Translations under genes and position numbers: made by a program
Source of the DNA: Zarea fungicola
Lineage: Eukaryota; Ascomycota; Sordariomycetes; Hypocreales; Cordycipitaceae
Length of the DNA: 64,000 nucleotides
Assembly (NCBI GenBank): GCA_900169235.1
Contig: FWCC01000410.1
Span: 1-64,000 of the forward strand
Direction of reading: 5' to 3'
In this document: in pieces, positions 1 to 10,222 of the stretch
Layout: each line of letters opens with the position of its first letter
How positions within the stretch are numbered: position 1 is the stretch's first letter
Notes under the pieces: model-generated
Told to the model about the DNA's origin: nothing
Databases searched by the model: none
What the model saw: the letters and a program-made list of their open reading frames with translations, nothing else

Positions 1-1890
1 TCAGGTGGGTGGCCTACGTTAATGCACTAAAAACTACTGCTAGCTTGGCTTACTTTTGTCTTGCTGCCCCTCGTCCCTCACCTCACGCCGGTCTCTCCGC
101 CCGAGTACCATCACCACCCGATCCATCACTCGCAAACCTAAACAGTCTCTTCATCCGTTCCTCTCCCAGACATTGACATTGCCTTTTCATCATCATCTCA
201 TCCAGCATCTATACAAGCATATTTCCTGCACAACTCCATTCCGCTTAGTCTGGCCCGCATCACCTGTGCTCATCCTTCAAGAGCCAAGACAATCCGCACA
301 CACTTTTGCTCAAGATCAACCTGCGCCGTTCATCAACACGGCCACAGCCAAGACATTGCTAGACAGAATTCGTTACTCAATTGCCGGCACCACCTCGTCT
401 CGCCCCGAACCTCGCGACATCCCTCAGCCACAGCTCTGCATCTGCCACATTTCTCATCTCATTGACTGCATCATCATCAATTTCTACTTGCATTACAAGG
501 TGAGACTCGCATTTACTTTATTCTTCTTCTTGTCCTTCTCCCGGATTTACCCAATTCTTGCTCTGGTTTCTACGACTCTCTCTTCTTCAACTCTCTCTAC
601 TCTCTCTACTCTCACAACCACTCTCATTTACTCCTCATCTTCCCCTCACCCTCGGACAGTCCGTCATCTCTCATTTCTTTATCCAATGCACTCGTCAACC
701 AGTCCATCACCCAACATGACCCTTGTACTGAGGCGTCACCATGCCCACCCACACCTATCCCCTGGCGCTCTCGGCACACACTGACGCACGACGTTGGCTC
801 TGGGCCTGGTAATCACTGGCCCACATGGTCGCTATGATGTAGTCCATCCAGCGCAAGATGTGCACAATCTCGATTCCCCAGTATCCATGGGCCAGTGCCT
901 TGATTTGCGCCTCTGCCTGCAATTCCTTCCCTGCTGTGCCAACCCGCAAGCCAAGCAAAGCATACGCAGCTTGCCAGCCAACTGCCAGCCTGCTTGCCAG
1001 TTTGCTTGCCAGCTCACCTTGACTCGTCCTTCTTTGTCCACCTTTGTTCCCGCGCCTCCATATCTGCCGTTTCATGCTTATCCCTGCGCCTCATCTACCG
1101 TAGAACCCCACCATAAGAAGCCTCTTTGATACTCCCATTCCATCCATCATCCCACTCACTGTGGCGCTCATCTCACGGGGCAAGCGCCCTCTCATGCCAA
1201 TATGACTGCGTCCTGTCATTCTCACTTGGCTTTTAACTCGACTTGCCTGCTCTCTCATCCACCGCCTTATCTTTGCACCCTTTGGCCGAATCTTGTGATG
1301 CTCTCCTCATAGCTTGCTTCAACACCATCTGCCCCCCCCGCAGACCTCCCGCAGCTTCAGCTGTTAACATGCCCCGACCCAGGTTACATACTGGCCGCTC
1401 TGCCGACAGTTGGATAATCGCCGAAAGCGGTAATATCTTTTATCGCCCAGATTGGATCAATTCCGATCCTGCTCACTCGGCCAGACCCTTTCCCCAACCA
1501 TTGATTGCTCCTCGTCGACGTCGCCCTCAAGCCATTCACATTCTCTCGTATCCTTCTGGCTATATACCACACGACGTCCGCCCACCAGTAAAGTCGCTTC
1601 GCCTGAGGATTCGTCGAAGGAAAAGGCAGAAAAAGGTTCAACAAACCTCTCAACGTCAAATCCCCACCCGCCCCCAGCCTGCATGTCCTCGTCAGACGAG
1701 TACCCAGGCCAGCAAACCTCTCACCACACACGCACCCGCTGCTGCGAGACCAGCACTGTCACATAGCGCGAGCGAACCGAATCCTTCTCTACAAGCCGAC
1801 GCAATAACACCATTGGCCAACTCGCTATCCAACACAGCCACGCCCGGCTCGGCCACCTCGACTCGACCCTCCACCACCCTATCTACAACC
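1..1890 (+). promoter_or_regulatory. Long pyrimidine-rich leader/promoter region upstream of the arrestin gene
   Basis: No supported gene. The stretch is rich in CT and ACC tracts (for example TCTCTCTACTCTCTC near 590-615), typical of a fungal promoter and long 5' leader. A possible leader-intron donor (GTGAGA) lies near 500. The frame of the downstream arrestin gene stays open from about 1243 and contains an ATG at 1369. A longer N-terminal form therefore cannot be excluded, but the translated stretch looks low-complexity and unconserved. Confidence 0.4.
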
Positions 1891-4143
1891 ATGGCCTCAC
1901 GCCGCAGAGCCGCTGATACCGCTGCCGCCTACCGCCTGCCCGCTGACTCTGGCTACCTTGCTTCCAGATTAAACAAATCCAGCATCACATCCGTCACAGA
2001 AATTCCCAAGCCCGTCGCCTCTGGTAGCGGCGTCACCTGCTCCATCCTGCTGGCCGAGCAAAACGTCTTTCTCTACGGCTTCGACCACGACCATCACTCA
2101 AGAGCAGAGCAGCGCGGCGGAACCGCCTTATTACGAGGGCGCCTGCGACTCAATGTCACCAAAAATGTCAAGCTCAAGGCCATCCAGCTCAAGCTGCTCG
2201 GCCGCGCCCGCACAGAGTGGCCCGAGGGCATCCCTCCCCTGAAGCAGGACCTTTTTGAGGAAGAAAGCCTGCGAACGCAAGTGCTCACCTTTTTCAACGC
2301 CATGAATGACGGCTGGGAGAATGAATACGGAAACCAATGCACATATACACTAAAACCCGGCTCCAACAACTCTAGTAGCACAAACCTCGCCACACCAACC
2401 AGCACCACCAGCACAGCAGCATCCCACCGAGCTGCCCTCACTTCCAAGGAACTGAAACGCCTCTCTTTGCAAAACGTCCAGTCTCGGAGCTTTAATAAAA
2501 GCGACTACAGCGTCGCCTCCGTCACACAGGCCAAGGGCTACAAGGTCTTTTATCCCGGCACCTACGACTACTCCTTTGAGCTTCCCATCGACTACCACCA
2601 GCTCGAGACCACCAAGCTTCAGTACGGCTCCGTCAAGTGGGAGCTGCACGCCACCGTCGACCGCGCCGGTGCCTTTAAGCCTAATCTGCACGGCGTCAAG
2701 GAAGTCCCCATTGTCCGCCTGCCCGATCAAATGTCGCAGGAAATGTCTGAGCCCATCTCTATAAGCAGGCAATGGGAAAATCAGCTCCACTACGACATTG
2801 TCATTTCCGGCAAGAGCTTCCCCATTGGCTCCAAGATTCCCATTGCCTTTAAGTTGACGCCCCTCGACAAGGTTCACATTCACAAAATTAAAGTCTTTTT
2901 GACCGAATCCACCGAGTACTGGACCAATGACAAGCGAGTCACGCGCAAGGACCCGGGCCGCAAGATTCTCCTCCTCGAAAAGGTGGCCGGAAAGCCCCTC
3001 GATTCCCACTGGCGCCACTCGTCTGTCCGCACCATTCGCGGCGGCGAGCTGTCCCCGGACCAGCGCCAGGAAGCCCGAGAAATGGCCCGCCGCCGCCGCG
3101 CCAACGATGCCGCCCGCCGCCGCGTCGCCCCCGAGCCTCTCCCCGAGTCCTCGGACAATCTCCTCGGCGAGCTGGAGCTGGGTCTCGAGAGCATGTGGGG
3201 GGCCACCGAGCTCGAGGCCAACGTGCAGATCCCCACCTGCGAGATGATGGCCAAGAACAAGGAGCTCCGCCTGCACCCGGACTGCAGCTGGAAAAACGTC
3301 AATGTCTATCACTGGATCAAGGTGGTGCTGCGCCTCAGCCGCCTCGACCCGGACGACCCCTCGGGCACCAAGCGCCGCCACTTTGAGATTAGCATCGACT
3401 CGCCCTTTACCGTGCTCGACTGCCGCGCCACCCAGGCCAATACGTATCTGCCCAGCTACACGGGGCCCTCGCCCCAGGCCGACGTGTATCAGGCTGCTTG
3501 TGGCTGTCCCGATGCGCAGGTCGTTGCCGCCGATCGAACCTCGCCCGCTGCCTCTACCCTTGCGCTGTCCTCGTCGGCGCTCGAATCTAATCTTAGTGTC
3601 GATGCACTTCCCGCGCCCCCACGCGCGGCGCATGTACACCAACCTGCCCACGAGCCTGTTAGTAGTAGTGGTACCAGCACACCAACCCGCCTCGTCGATT
3701 ACAACCAGCAGTCGGAGAATCCACGCCCGATTCATTTATTGCGTGTGCCGAGCTTTAATCCACCCAGTTTTGACGCCGATACGGCCCCGCCGCCCATGCT
3801 CGTGGACGATGCTTCGACGACGCCGGCCATGACGCCGCCGCCTACGTACGACACAGTCGTGGGGACGCCGTCTGTGGATGGCATGGCGGATTACTTTACA
3901 AGGTTGGCGAATGCAGGTCTTCATGACGACGATTCGGGGTCGTCGGATGAAGGGGACGAGACGCCGCCGCGGATTTTGGAGAGGTCGGGGAGGGTGAATG
4001 TGGTGCATCCCAGGACGCCCGGGGGTAGGATGCCGAGTCGGAGTATGGAGATTTCGAGACCGGTGGTGAATTTGAGCTTGGATGGGTTGGTGAGGAGGAG
4101 AGCGGATGCGGATGCTGATGCTGATGCGGATGCTACGCCTTGA
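1891..4143 (+). CDS. creD: Arrestin-like HECT ubiquitin-ligase adaptor (CreD/Rod1 type)
   Basis: Single-exon gene for a protein of about 750 aa. It has an arrestin N-like beta-sandwich (about residues 30-200) and an arrestin C-like half (about 270-480) with an IKVFLTES-type strand and a HWIKVVLRLSR stretch. The C-terminal third is disordered and carries a PPTY (PPxY) motif near residue 650 and an LPSY motif near 520. Such PY motifs in fungal alpha-arrestins bind the WW domains of Rsp5/HulA-type HECT ligases. Family members direct ubiquitination and endocytosis of permeases and influence carbon catabolite repression (creD, ROD1/ART4). I chose the ATG at 1891 because of its good context (CAACCATGG) and because the arrestin fold follows soon after. 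The open frame upstream (ATG 1369) is an alternative. The tail ends in a short Ala-Asp dipeptide repeat encoded by GATGCG/GATGCT repeats. Family call is firm; the creD name is by similarity. Confidence 0.85.
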   Translation: MASRRRAADTAAAYRLPADSGYLASRLNKSSITSVTEIPKPVASGSGVTCSILLAEQNVFLYGFDHDHHSRAEQRGGTALLRGRLRLNVTKNVKLKAIQLKLLGRARTEWPEGIPPLKQDLFEEESLRTQVLTFFNAMNDGWENEYGNQCTYTLKPGSNNSSSTNLATPTSTTSTAASHRAALTSKELKRLSLQNVQSRSFNKSDYSVASVTQAKGYKVFYPGTYDYSFELPIDYHQLETTKLQYGSVKWELHATVDRAGAFKPNLHGVKEVPIVRLPDQMSQEMSEPISISRQWENQLHYDIVISGKSFPIGSKIPIAFKLTPLDKVHIHKIKVFLTESTEYWTNDKRVTRKDPGRKILLLEKVAGKPLDSHWRHSSVRTIRGGELSPDQRQEAREMARRRRANDAARRRVAPEPLPESSDNLLGELELGLESMWGATELEANVQIPTCEMMAKNKELRLHPDCSWKNVNVYHWIKVVLRLSRLDPDDPSGTKRRHFEISIDSPFTVLDCRATQANTYLPSYTGPSPQADVYQAACGCPDAQVVAADRTSPAASTLALSSSALESNLSVDALPAPPRAAHVHQPAHEPVSSSGTSTPTRLVDYNQQSENPRPIHLLRVPSFNPPSFDADTAPPPMLVDDASTTPAMTPPPTYDTVVGTPSVDGMADYFTRLANAGLHDDDSGSSDEGDETPPRILERSGRVNVVHPRTPGGRMPSRSMEISRPVVNLSLDGLVRRRADADADADADATP

Positions 4144-4487
4144 CTTGCTTTCCCAACTTTCAACTTTCAACTCTTGACTTTATTTTCATCAACTTTCATT
4201 TGATACCCTTTTTTCTATTCTTGAATTCTTTGGATTCTGTTTTTTTCAACATCTATTTTTACGTCTTTTTTTTTCTTGGTTAGAATGGATTATGGATTAC
4301 GATTACGGCACGGACAAAAATTGGAATGCATCTAGTTGATTAGCATCAAGATACTGCTCTGGAAAGGCACGCCATGTGAAAATAAATTATGGCATTTAAC
4401 TACGTATATAAAGATATTTGACATATCGTCCCGCTATTATTGAATCTGCTTTAAAACCCGTGGGTATTTCATTCATCGCCTTCGTCG

Positions 4488-4775
4488 CTACTCGCCTCGA
4501 ATAGGTCCGGAACCCTAAAAGCGTTAATACTTTACAATCAATAGTGAAGCAGGCAAACCTACAAACGACACTGCAGGATCCGTGAGCAGGTGCACCAGGG
4601 GAACCAAGAGGGCCGCCAAGTTGCCCATCGGAAAATCTGCCGGTGCTGATTTCGCAATTGGTCCTTCCACCGTGCTCAACGGTGAACCGGAAAGCCTCTG
4701 GCTGAGCTGTGTCGTCAATGGAACGCCAGTGACGGTCGCGCTGAGAGCTATAATAGCCACTGCAATGGACTTCAT
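4488..4775 (-). CDS. Small secreted protein candidate
   Basis: Starts at the ATG at 4775. The N-terminus (MKSIAVAIIALSATVTG, then VPL) is a good signal peptide with a possible cleavage after TG. Unspliced, the frame gives 83 aa ending at 4524. A better model uses an intron at 4562-4515 (48 nt, donor GTAGGT, branch TATTAAC, acceptor TTTTAG). This gives exons 4775-4563 and 4514-4488 and a protein of about 79 aa ending in GSGPIRGE. There are no cysteines in the mature part, so it is not a typical cysteine-rich effector. No family recognised. Confidence 0.4.
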
Positions 4776-5613
4776 TTTTTTTTCCTTTTGCCCCTTGTGA
4801 GTTGGAGATTAGGTCAAGGGCGATCGATGATGGCCTTCTTATAGATTCATCATAGCCTCTCCCCCCCGCCCCCCCTCCCCCAAGCAAAGCACTGTCTTAA
4901 GATCTGGAATGGCGGCTTGCGTTTGACGCCCAAGACATACAAGGCATGCTCGCCCGTGTTGTCTTGCAAGTCGAGACAGTGGTAAATGACTGCCTGTTCA
5001 CTGCCTACTCGCCGGGTTCGAATCAACTTACAGCGGCCTTTGACAAGTTCAATTCTTTGTTTATGTACAGCAATTTGTATTGTTAGCACAGTGTCGTCGT
5101 AGCCATTCTAACATTGGCTGCGATACCTAATACTCTGTGGAGGTTTTGGGGATGGCCCTGGGACAGTATGAATAAACATGGACATTAACTTTGGATAAAA
5201 CGTAGCTATTATATATTACCATTCTTTAGTTATGCCTTTTTTATTTGTTTACGGACGTTTAGAGTAGCCCGGATGGCGAACACAACGGTGGGCAGGTGTA
5301 GGTAGTATATGACCGAATACGTGCGACTGGACACAAACCGGATACGGACACTTTCATTTTTGAGAAAACATGATAAAAGGACCAAAAATAATCAATGCAA
5401 GTGTACTGGCATTTGTTTCTTTATAACTAAACTCGCATATTCGAGGCTCACTGCGCCTCCACCATCCTGATGCGTCACTGTTAGCCGCCCAGCATCGTGG
5501 ATGTGTCATACGTGACTCAACGGCTAAGCGCCCAACATAAAACTGCCTGGCCTCATCTGGACCTAATTCAGCAATTCTGCAAATTCAAATACAAAATCTT
5601 ACAACTTGTCAAA
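4776..5613. other. Intergenic region, no gene seen
   Basis: Contains a C-rich tract near 4860-4880 and AT-rich DNA at 5160-5400. The last 129 bases (from 5485) are in frame with histidyl-tRNA synthetase and free of stops, but contain no ATG in that frame. Confidence 0.4.
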
Positions 5614-7058
5614 ATGACCACAAGGGAAAATGGCACGGCTTCCGCCGGCACGCTAAAAACACCAAAAGGGACCAAAGATTGGGTTGGCCAAGATCTCCTC
5701 TTGCGCGATGAGATATTGTCAGAACAAAGAGAAAACCCTTCACTCTCAAATCAAATAACTTACATCCGTTTTGTAGTTCCACCATAAGTGCGGTATTTCG
5801 CCGCCACGGCGGCGTCCCCCTCGACACGCCCGCCTTTGAGCTCCGCGACGTCCTCACCGGCAAGTACGGCGAGGACGCGCGCCTCATCTACAACCTCGCC
5901 GACCAGGGCGGTGAGCTGTGCTCCCTGCGCTACGACCTCACCGTGCCCTTTGCGCGCTTCCTTGCCACGAGAACCGATATTAAACAGATCAAACGATACC
6001 AAATCGCCAAAGTCTACCGACGAGACCAACCTGCTATCTCTCGCGGCCGACTGCGCGAATTCTACAAGTGCGATTTTGATGTCGCGGGTGTGTACGACCC
6101 GATGATACCCGATGCGGAAATTCTACGTGTTGTTGTAGAAGCATTTCGCGGCCTGGAAATGAACATCACCATAAAGCTCAATCATAGACGAATTCTGGAC
6201 GGTCTATTCGCTGTTAGTGGAGTCCCGAGCGACAAGACTCGAGCGATTAGTTCCGCCGTTGACAAACTCGACAAAGCTCCCTGGGACGAAGTGAAGAGAG
6301 AAATGGTGGAGGAAAAGGGTCTTGATGCCGCCGTTGCCGACCGTATTGGTGCATATGTGCAACGTCGCGGCACAATGGGCGAAATGCTCGAGTACCTCAC
6401 CAGCCAGCCAGAAGCCATGGCGAACGAGGAGATACAAGCTGGCGTCAAAAACATGCAGCTACTCATGTCGTACCTCGAGGCCATGGACGTCCTAGACAAG
6501 ATTTCGTTTGACCTCTCATTGGCGCGGGGCCTAGACTACTACACTGGCCTCATTTACGAAGTCATTGTAAACGAACCAAACCAAGTCGGCAGCGTGGCCG
6601 CGGGTGGGCGATATGACAACCTCGTCGGCATGTATGGGAAGCAGCAAATTCCCTGTATTGGGGTTTCCTTTGGCATTGATCGCATATTCACCATTTTGGA
6701 GAAGCGTCAGAAGCGAACGGCCGCGTCCAACCTGAAGCGTAACGCCGATGTTTACATCATTGCGGCGGGCGGCAAGGAGTTTGATGGTCTTCTTTTGCAG
6801 CGCATGGCCATTGCGCGCCAGCTCTGGGATGGCGGCATCCAGGCCGAGTATGCCGCCAAAGTGAAACCCAAGCTGCAAACACAATTCAATGCGTCCAAGG
6901 ATGTGCCCATTGCCATCATTCTGGGACAGGACGAGCTGGATGCAGGACAGGTCAGACTGAAAGAAATCAAGGAAGAGGGAGAGGAAAAGGACCGGGGACT
7001 ATTGGTTTCCAAGGACGATATAGTGGCGGAGGTGAGGAAGCTCTTATCCCGTCCATGA
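5614..7058 (+). CDS. hts1: Histidyl-tRNA synthetase
   Basis: Exons 5614-5717 and 5777-7058 give about 461 aa. The 59-nt intron (donor GTCAGA, acceptor TTTGTAG) is placed because joining restores the family block DEIFSTISAVFRRHGG. This class II synthetase attaches histidine to tRNA-His. Visible motifs are motif 2 (RGRLREFYKCDFD), the histidine-binding motifs ARGLDYYTG and GGRYDNLVG, motif 3 (GVSFGIDRIF) and a C-terminal anticodon-binding domain (from about residue 360). It lacks the N-terminal WHEP-like extension of animal enzymes. In fungi one gene commonly supplies both the cytosolic and mitochondrial enzyme. No upstream in-frame ATG exists here, so a mitochondrial form would need a non-AUG start or an unseen upstream exon. 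Confidence 0.95.
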
Positions 7059-7645
7059 CGTAGATTGCAGATGCAAAGCAATTAAGGCAAGACTTCATTC
7101 CAGCTGCATGAGATACATAAGACAGCGATTAAACACTTTTTTTTGGTAAAGCGCATATTTGTATGCTCAATGCGATGCATTTCGTCGTGATTTCCCAAGT
7201 ACAAAGAGCAGCGATCTGCCATGATACAAAGTGTCATCATCCATGAACGTGGCCAATGAGAAATCCTCGCTCCAAATCCTCCGCTTTCCGCCTATCAGTA
7301 GCTATTATTTTTTCTTTTCTTTCTCGAAATCCCTCTTTTCTCCTCATGTAGTCTGCCCAATGTAGTTGCACAACCTCCTAGTGTGGCATCCAAGTCGCAG
7401 CCCAATGTGATTCAGCCGCATGCACAGAGGACACCCTCTTCGATTGGATTGACAGACTGACCGCTTTTACAGACAACCTTGAATAAATATCTGCCTTCCA
7501 CACACTTCATGTAGAAAGTCAGGTGTACGCTCGTGTTGCAGATATCAACAATGACCTTGTTCTCTGGCCGATTCTGGTCAACATCTGCTAGTATCCTGTG
7601 CATATAATTTCTACCTATTGTTTATATTTTAGTATAACAAGCACC
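7059..7645. other. Intergenic region
   Basis: Holds the 3' end of the synthetase transcript and the promoter of the next gene. A 63-codon minus-strand frame (7603-7412) encodes four cysteines in its second half and begins with ATG only 42 bases from the divergent gene at 7646. It lacks a signal peptide and I could not support it as a gene; it might be an exon relic. Confidence 0.3.
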
Positions 7646-7885
7646 ATGCAAAGCAAACTGCTTACTTGCTCACTTCTTTTCGCAACCGCGACGGCAGGGC
7701 CAGTGGCCTATGGCATCTGCCAGGCTGGCTGCTCGGGTGTCGTGATGGCCTGCTACGGCGCTGCCGGCGCGACGTGGGGTGCGACGTTCGGCGCATCCGC
7801 TCCCGCAACAGTCATTGCATGCAACCTTGCATTCGGTAAATGCCAGGCCGCTTGCGCGGTTGCTTTCCTTGCGCCTTGTTTTTGA
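7646..7885 (+). CDS. Small cysteine-rich secreted protein (zygote-specific-protein-like family)
   Basis: 79 aa, single exon, ATG at 7646. A signal peptide (MQSKLLTCSLLFATATA, then GP) is followed by a hydrophobic, Gly/Ala-rich mature part with cysteines in the pattern GICQAGC...MACYGAAG...ACN...GKCQAAC...PC. This pattern recalls a family of small fungal secreted proteins often annotated as zygote-specific-like. Function is unknown. The in-frame TTG upstream is not needed, since the signal peptide begins at the ATG. Confidence 0.6.
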   Translation: MQSKLLTCSLLFATATAGPVAYGICQAGCSGVVMACYGAAGATWGATFGASAPATVIACNLAFGKCQAACAVAFLAPCF

Positions 7886-8150
7886 CTCGGGTACCTGGTA
7901 AGCCTGCCCATGCCTTCATATGAATGAGTGCTGATTCATGGAGAGTTTTGTTTTCAAGGTTGCATTTTGGCGGCTACCACTTCTTTAAGACTTTGAGTCG
8001 TTTCAATAGGTATTTTCGTCAATTTTGAAAGGGCGAAATAGTGTTTACTTGATATGCTCATGTCTGTGACGGTGAATGAATAACAGACATTACCTAGCAG
8101 ATTTGGAAGAAATATAGTTTGTTATGCTAGTGAATTATCAATGGCTAAGA
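7886..8150. other. Intergenic 3' region, nothing seen
   Basis: Short AT-rich convergent spacer between the small secreted protein and the aminotransferase. Confidence 0.4.
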
Positions 8151-9612
8151 TTACCTAACCTCAGAGTCTACAACCTTTACAAATCGATCCAGATTTTTAA
8201 CAGAAAGACCTGAAATAGTAATTCGACCATCTGGAACCATGAAAATATGGTGTCCCACCAGCCGCTCGCACTGGGCGGATTTCAATGGGAGAAGGCTGGC
8301 AGTGAATCAGGATTATGTTCGAGGAGAGTGAGTAGAACTAAAACATACCTAAAGAGACCTCTTCCTCTTTTAATAAATTGCCAACTGTCTGGAGTCTGAA
8401 ATACAGGGTTAGTACAAAAGAGAGGCTGCATGCCACACCAGCCTACCTGAAGTTGAGTGAATGCATTCACTAGTTGAGACCTCGTGGATGTAAGTATTTC
8501 TCGAATCTCCTCCAACTCCTTCTGCCAGGCCATTTTAAGACGGGCATTGCCGAGAATCGCTGTAACAAGTCTTGCCCCATATAATGGGGACGAAGAAAAC
8601 TCCCAGCGGATGAGGTTTCGAAGCTGGCCCTCCACATTTTGCGCAACATTTCCATCCTGGCAAACCACGTGCAAGGCTCCAACTCTTTCACCGTACAGGC
8701 CAAAGTTCTTCGCAAATGATTGACAGGCAGCCATCTCGAATCCCATTTCCGCAAACAGGCGAACTGCATACGCGTCCTCGACCAGTCCATCGCCAAGGCC
8801 CATGTAAGCAACATCAAAGACTGGGAAGTGGTTTCGGGCCTTCATTGCCGTGGCTAGCGTCCTCCATTCCTCCTTGCTCGGGTCTGCTGCTGTCGGGTTG
8901 TGGCAGCAGGCTTGCAAGACAAAGATACTGCCGTTGTCTGCGCCATTGACAGCCGTCATGACTGATTCAAAATCTACGCAGCGGTTTTCAAAGTCGTAAT
9001 ATTGATACTTTACAACGTCGAATCCAGGAAGTTTGAAGAGGGGATCATGGTTGCCCCAACCAGGGGTGCCAAGATATACGCGTGGCATCCTGCCATTGTC
9101 TCGGGCGGTACGAGATAAGACAAGAGCGGCAAGGTGATTTGCGCCACTGCCAGACAGTGTTTGAACTGTACAGATCTGTTTGGATACATTAGCCAGATCA
9201 CCACGTATTTCACAAGGTGTCGCTACCCTCTGTAGCAGGCTACTTTGCTCCCCAAACAAAAGCTCAGCAGCAAGCCTGTTAAATGTCGGATTGCCTGTAG
9301 TCGGCCCATACTGTGAGAAGATGGATGAGAACTCGTGAAACTTGTGTGATGGGCCAGTTGGACATACATCATGGTCAGCGCGCTCAGCAGCTAGCAGTTT
9401 TTTCGCCTAGGTGTACCCAGTCAGCTAAAGGCTGGGACTGTCCATGCTCACAAACTTGCCTCCTTGATTGCACGAAACTCGTAATACTCTCCATTTTCGT
9501 CTCGATAAACCCCAAGTCCAACATCGATCTTGTCGGGGCTGTGGTCGGAATCTGCCGCCAACTTTAGCAGATTCATTGGGTCAGGAAGACCCGGCTTGGT
9601 ATTCTCAAACAT
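8151..9612 (-). CDS. Aspartate-type (class I) aminotransferase
   Basis: Six exons: 9612-9460, 9406-9368, 9310-9227, 9175-8447, 8395-8349, 8295-8151, giving 398 aa, the usual family length. It is a PLP-dependent aspartate/aromatic aminotransferase that exchanges amino groups between amino acids and 2-oxo acids. The PLP lysine lies in SFAKNFGLYGER at about residue 248. N-terminal blocks KIDVGLGVYRDENG and DYGPTTGNPTF, and SGSGAN, fit the family. Intron 1 (9459-9407) works only with a GC donor (GAG/GCAAGT); every GT choice nearby breaks the frame. The 51-nt introns 9226-9176 and 8446-8396 could be misread as coding. Next to it are a permease, an aldolase and a Zn2Cys6 regulator, so its substrate may be an unusual dicarboxylic amino acid. 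No mitochondrial presequence seen. Confidence 0.9.
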
Positions 9613-10222
9613 TATGCAGCGCAAAAAAAAAATGAATACCTGGAAGTAATCTCAGTGCTTTCTCCTCTAGAAAATTGCATTACCATGCATTGACTTTTCA
9701 GTGTGTGAGATTTATAGCGTCAGCTGGACTTGGGCTTCTGCAGCACAGTGCTGGTGATGATGCCCCGCCTCGGCAACTTGTTCCGAGGAACCCAGCACAA
9801 GAGGTAGCTTATCCGAAAGGTACTCTATTCCGGCCGGTGGTCAGCTGCCGAAGAGACTTCCACTTTATTTGATGAATTACCCAAGCAGGTGCTACATGCC
9901 GGCCTGTCAAGCCTGAGATATATTCTGGAGCCCAAAGGCACTGTCGACTCCCTTGCAGTGCCGGCCGAAGCTTCAAGATTCAGATCAAACCAGAAATGCT
10001 TAAGCAGCTTTATTTGACTACTCCCTAGCAGCGATTTACCCTTTGCCCGTCAATTTTATGCTTTACAGTCGACTTCTCAGAGAGGGCACGTAACTAGATT
10101 GGCATCTGCAGAAGTGATATATGGGCGATGTTTATTAATGTACCAGAATATAGAAACAACTTTCTAGCTGAAGAGCGAAAAATATAGAAGATTGTGGATT
10201 CCAACAACAAGCGGACAGTCGA
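9613..10222. promoter_or_regulatory. Upstream region of the aminotransferase gene
   Basis: Lies between the 3' end of the permease and the start of the aminotransferase. It contains one TCCGAA half-site at 9812-9817, about 200 bases upstream of the start. The same hexamer forms the palindrome near the cluster's regulator. No gene seen. Confidence 0.35.

Noticed and set aside
56..784. 242-codon plus-strand frame in the leader region
   Set aside because: Begins at a non-ATG codon and encodes only Ser/Thr/Pro/Leu-rich low-complexity sequence; fits a pyrimidine-rich leader.
2350..3735. 461-codon minus-strand frame opposite the arrestin gene
   Set aside because: Exact shadow of a strongly conserved plus-strand gene with GC-rich third positions; no domain on the minus strand.
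4100..4140. Ala-Asp dipeptide repeat at the arrestin C-terminus
   Set aside because: Ordinary coding microsatellite in a disordered tail; no further significance seen.
5020..5045. GGTTCGAATC resembling a tRNA T-arm
   Set aside because: Flanking bases do not form the T stem, and no anticodon or acceptor arms are present.
7412..7603. 63-codon minus-strand frame with several cysteines
   Set aside because: No signal peptide and its ATG is 42 bases from a better supported divergent gene.
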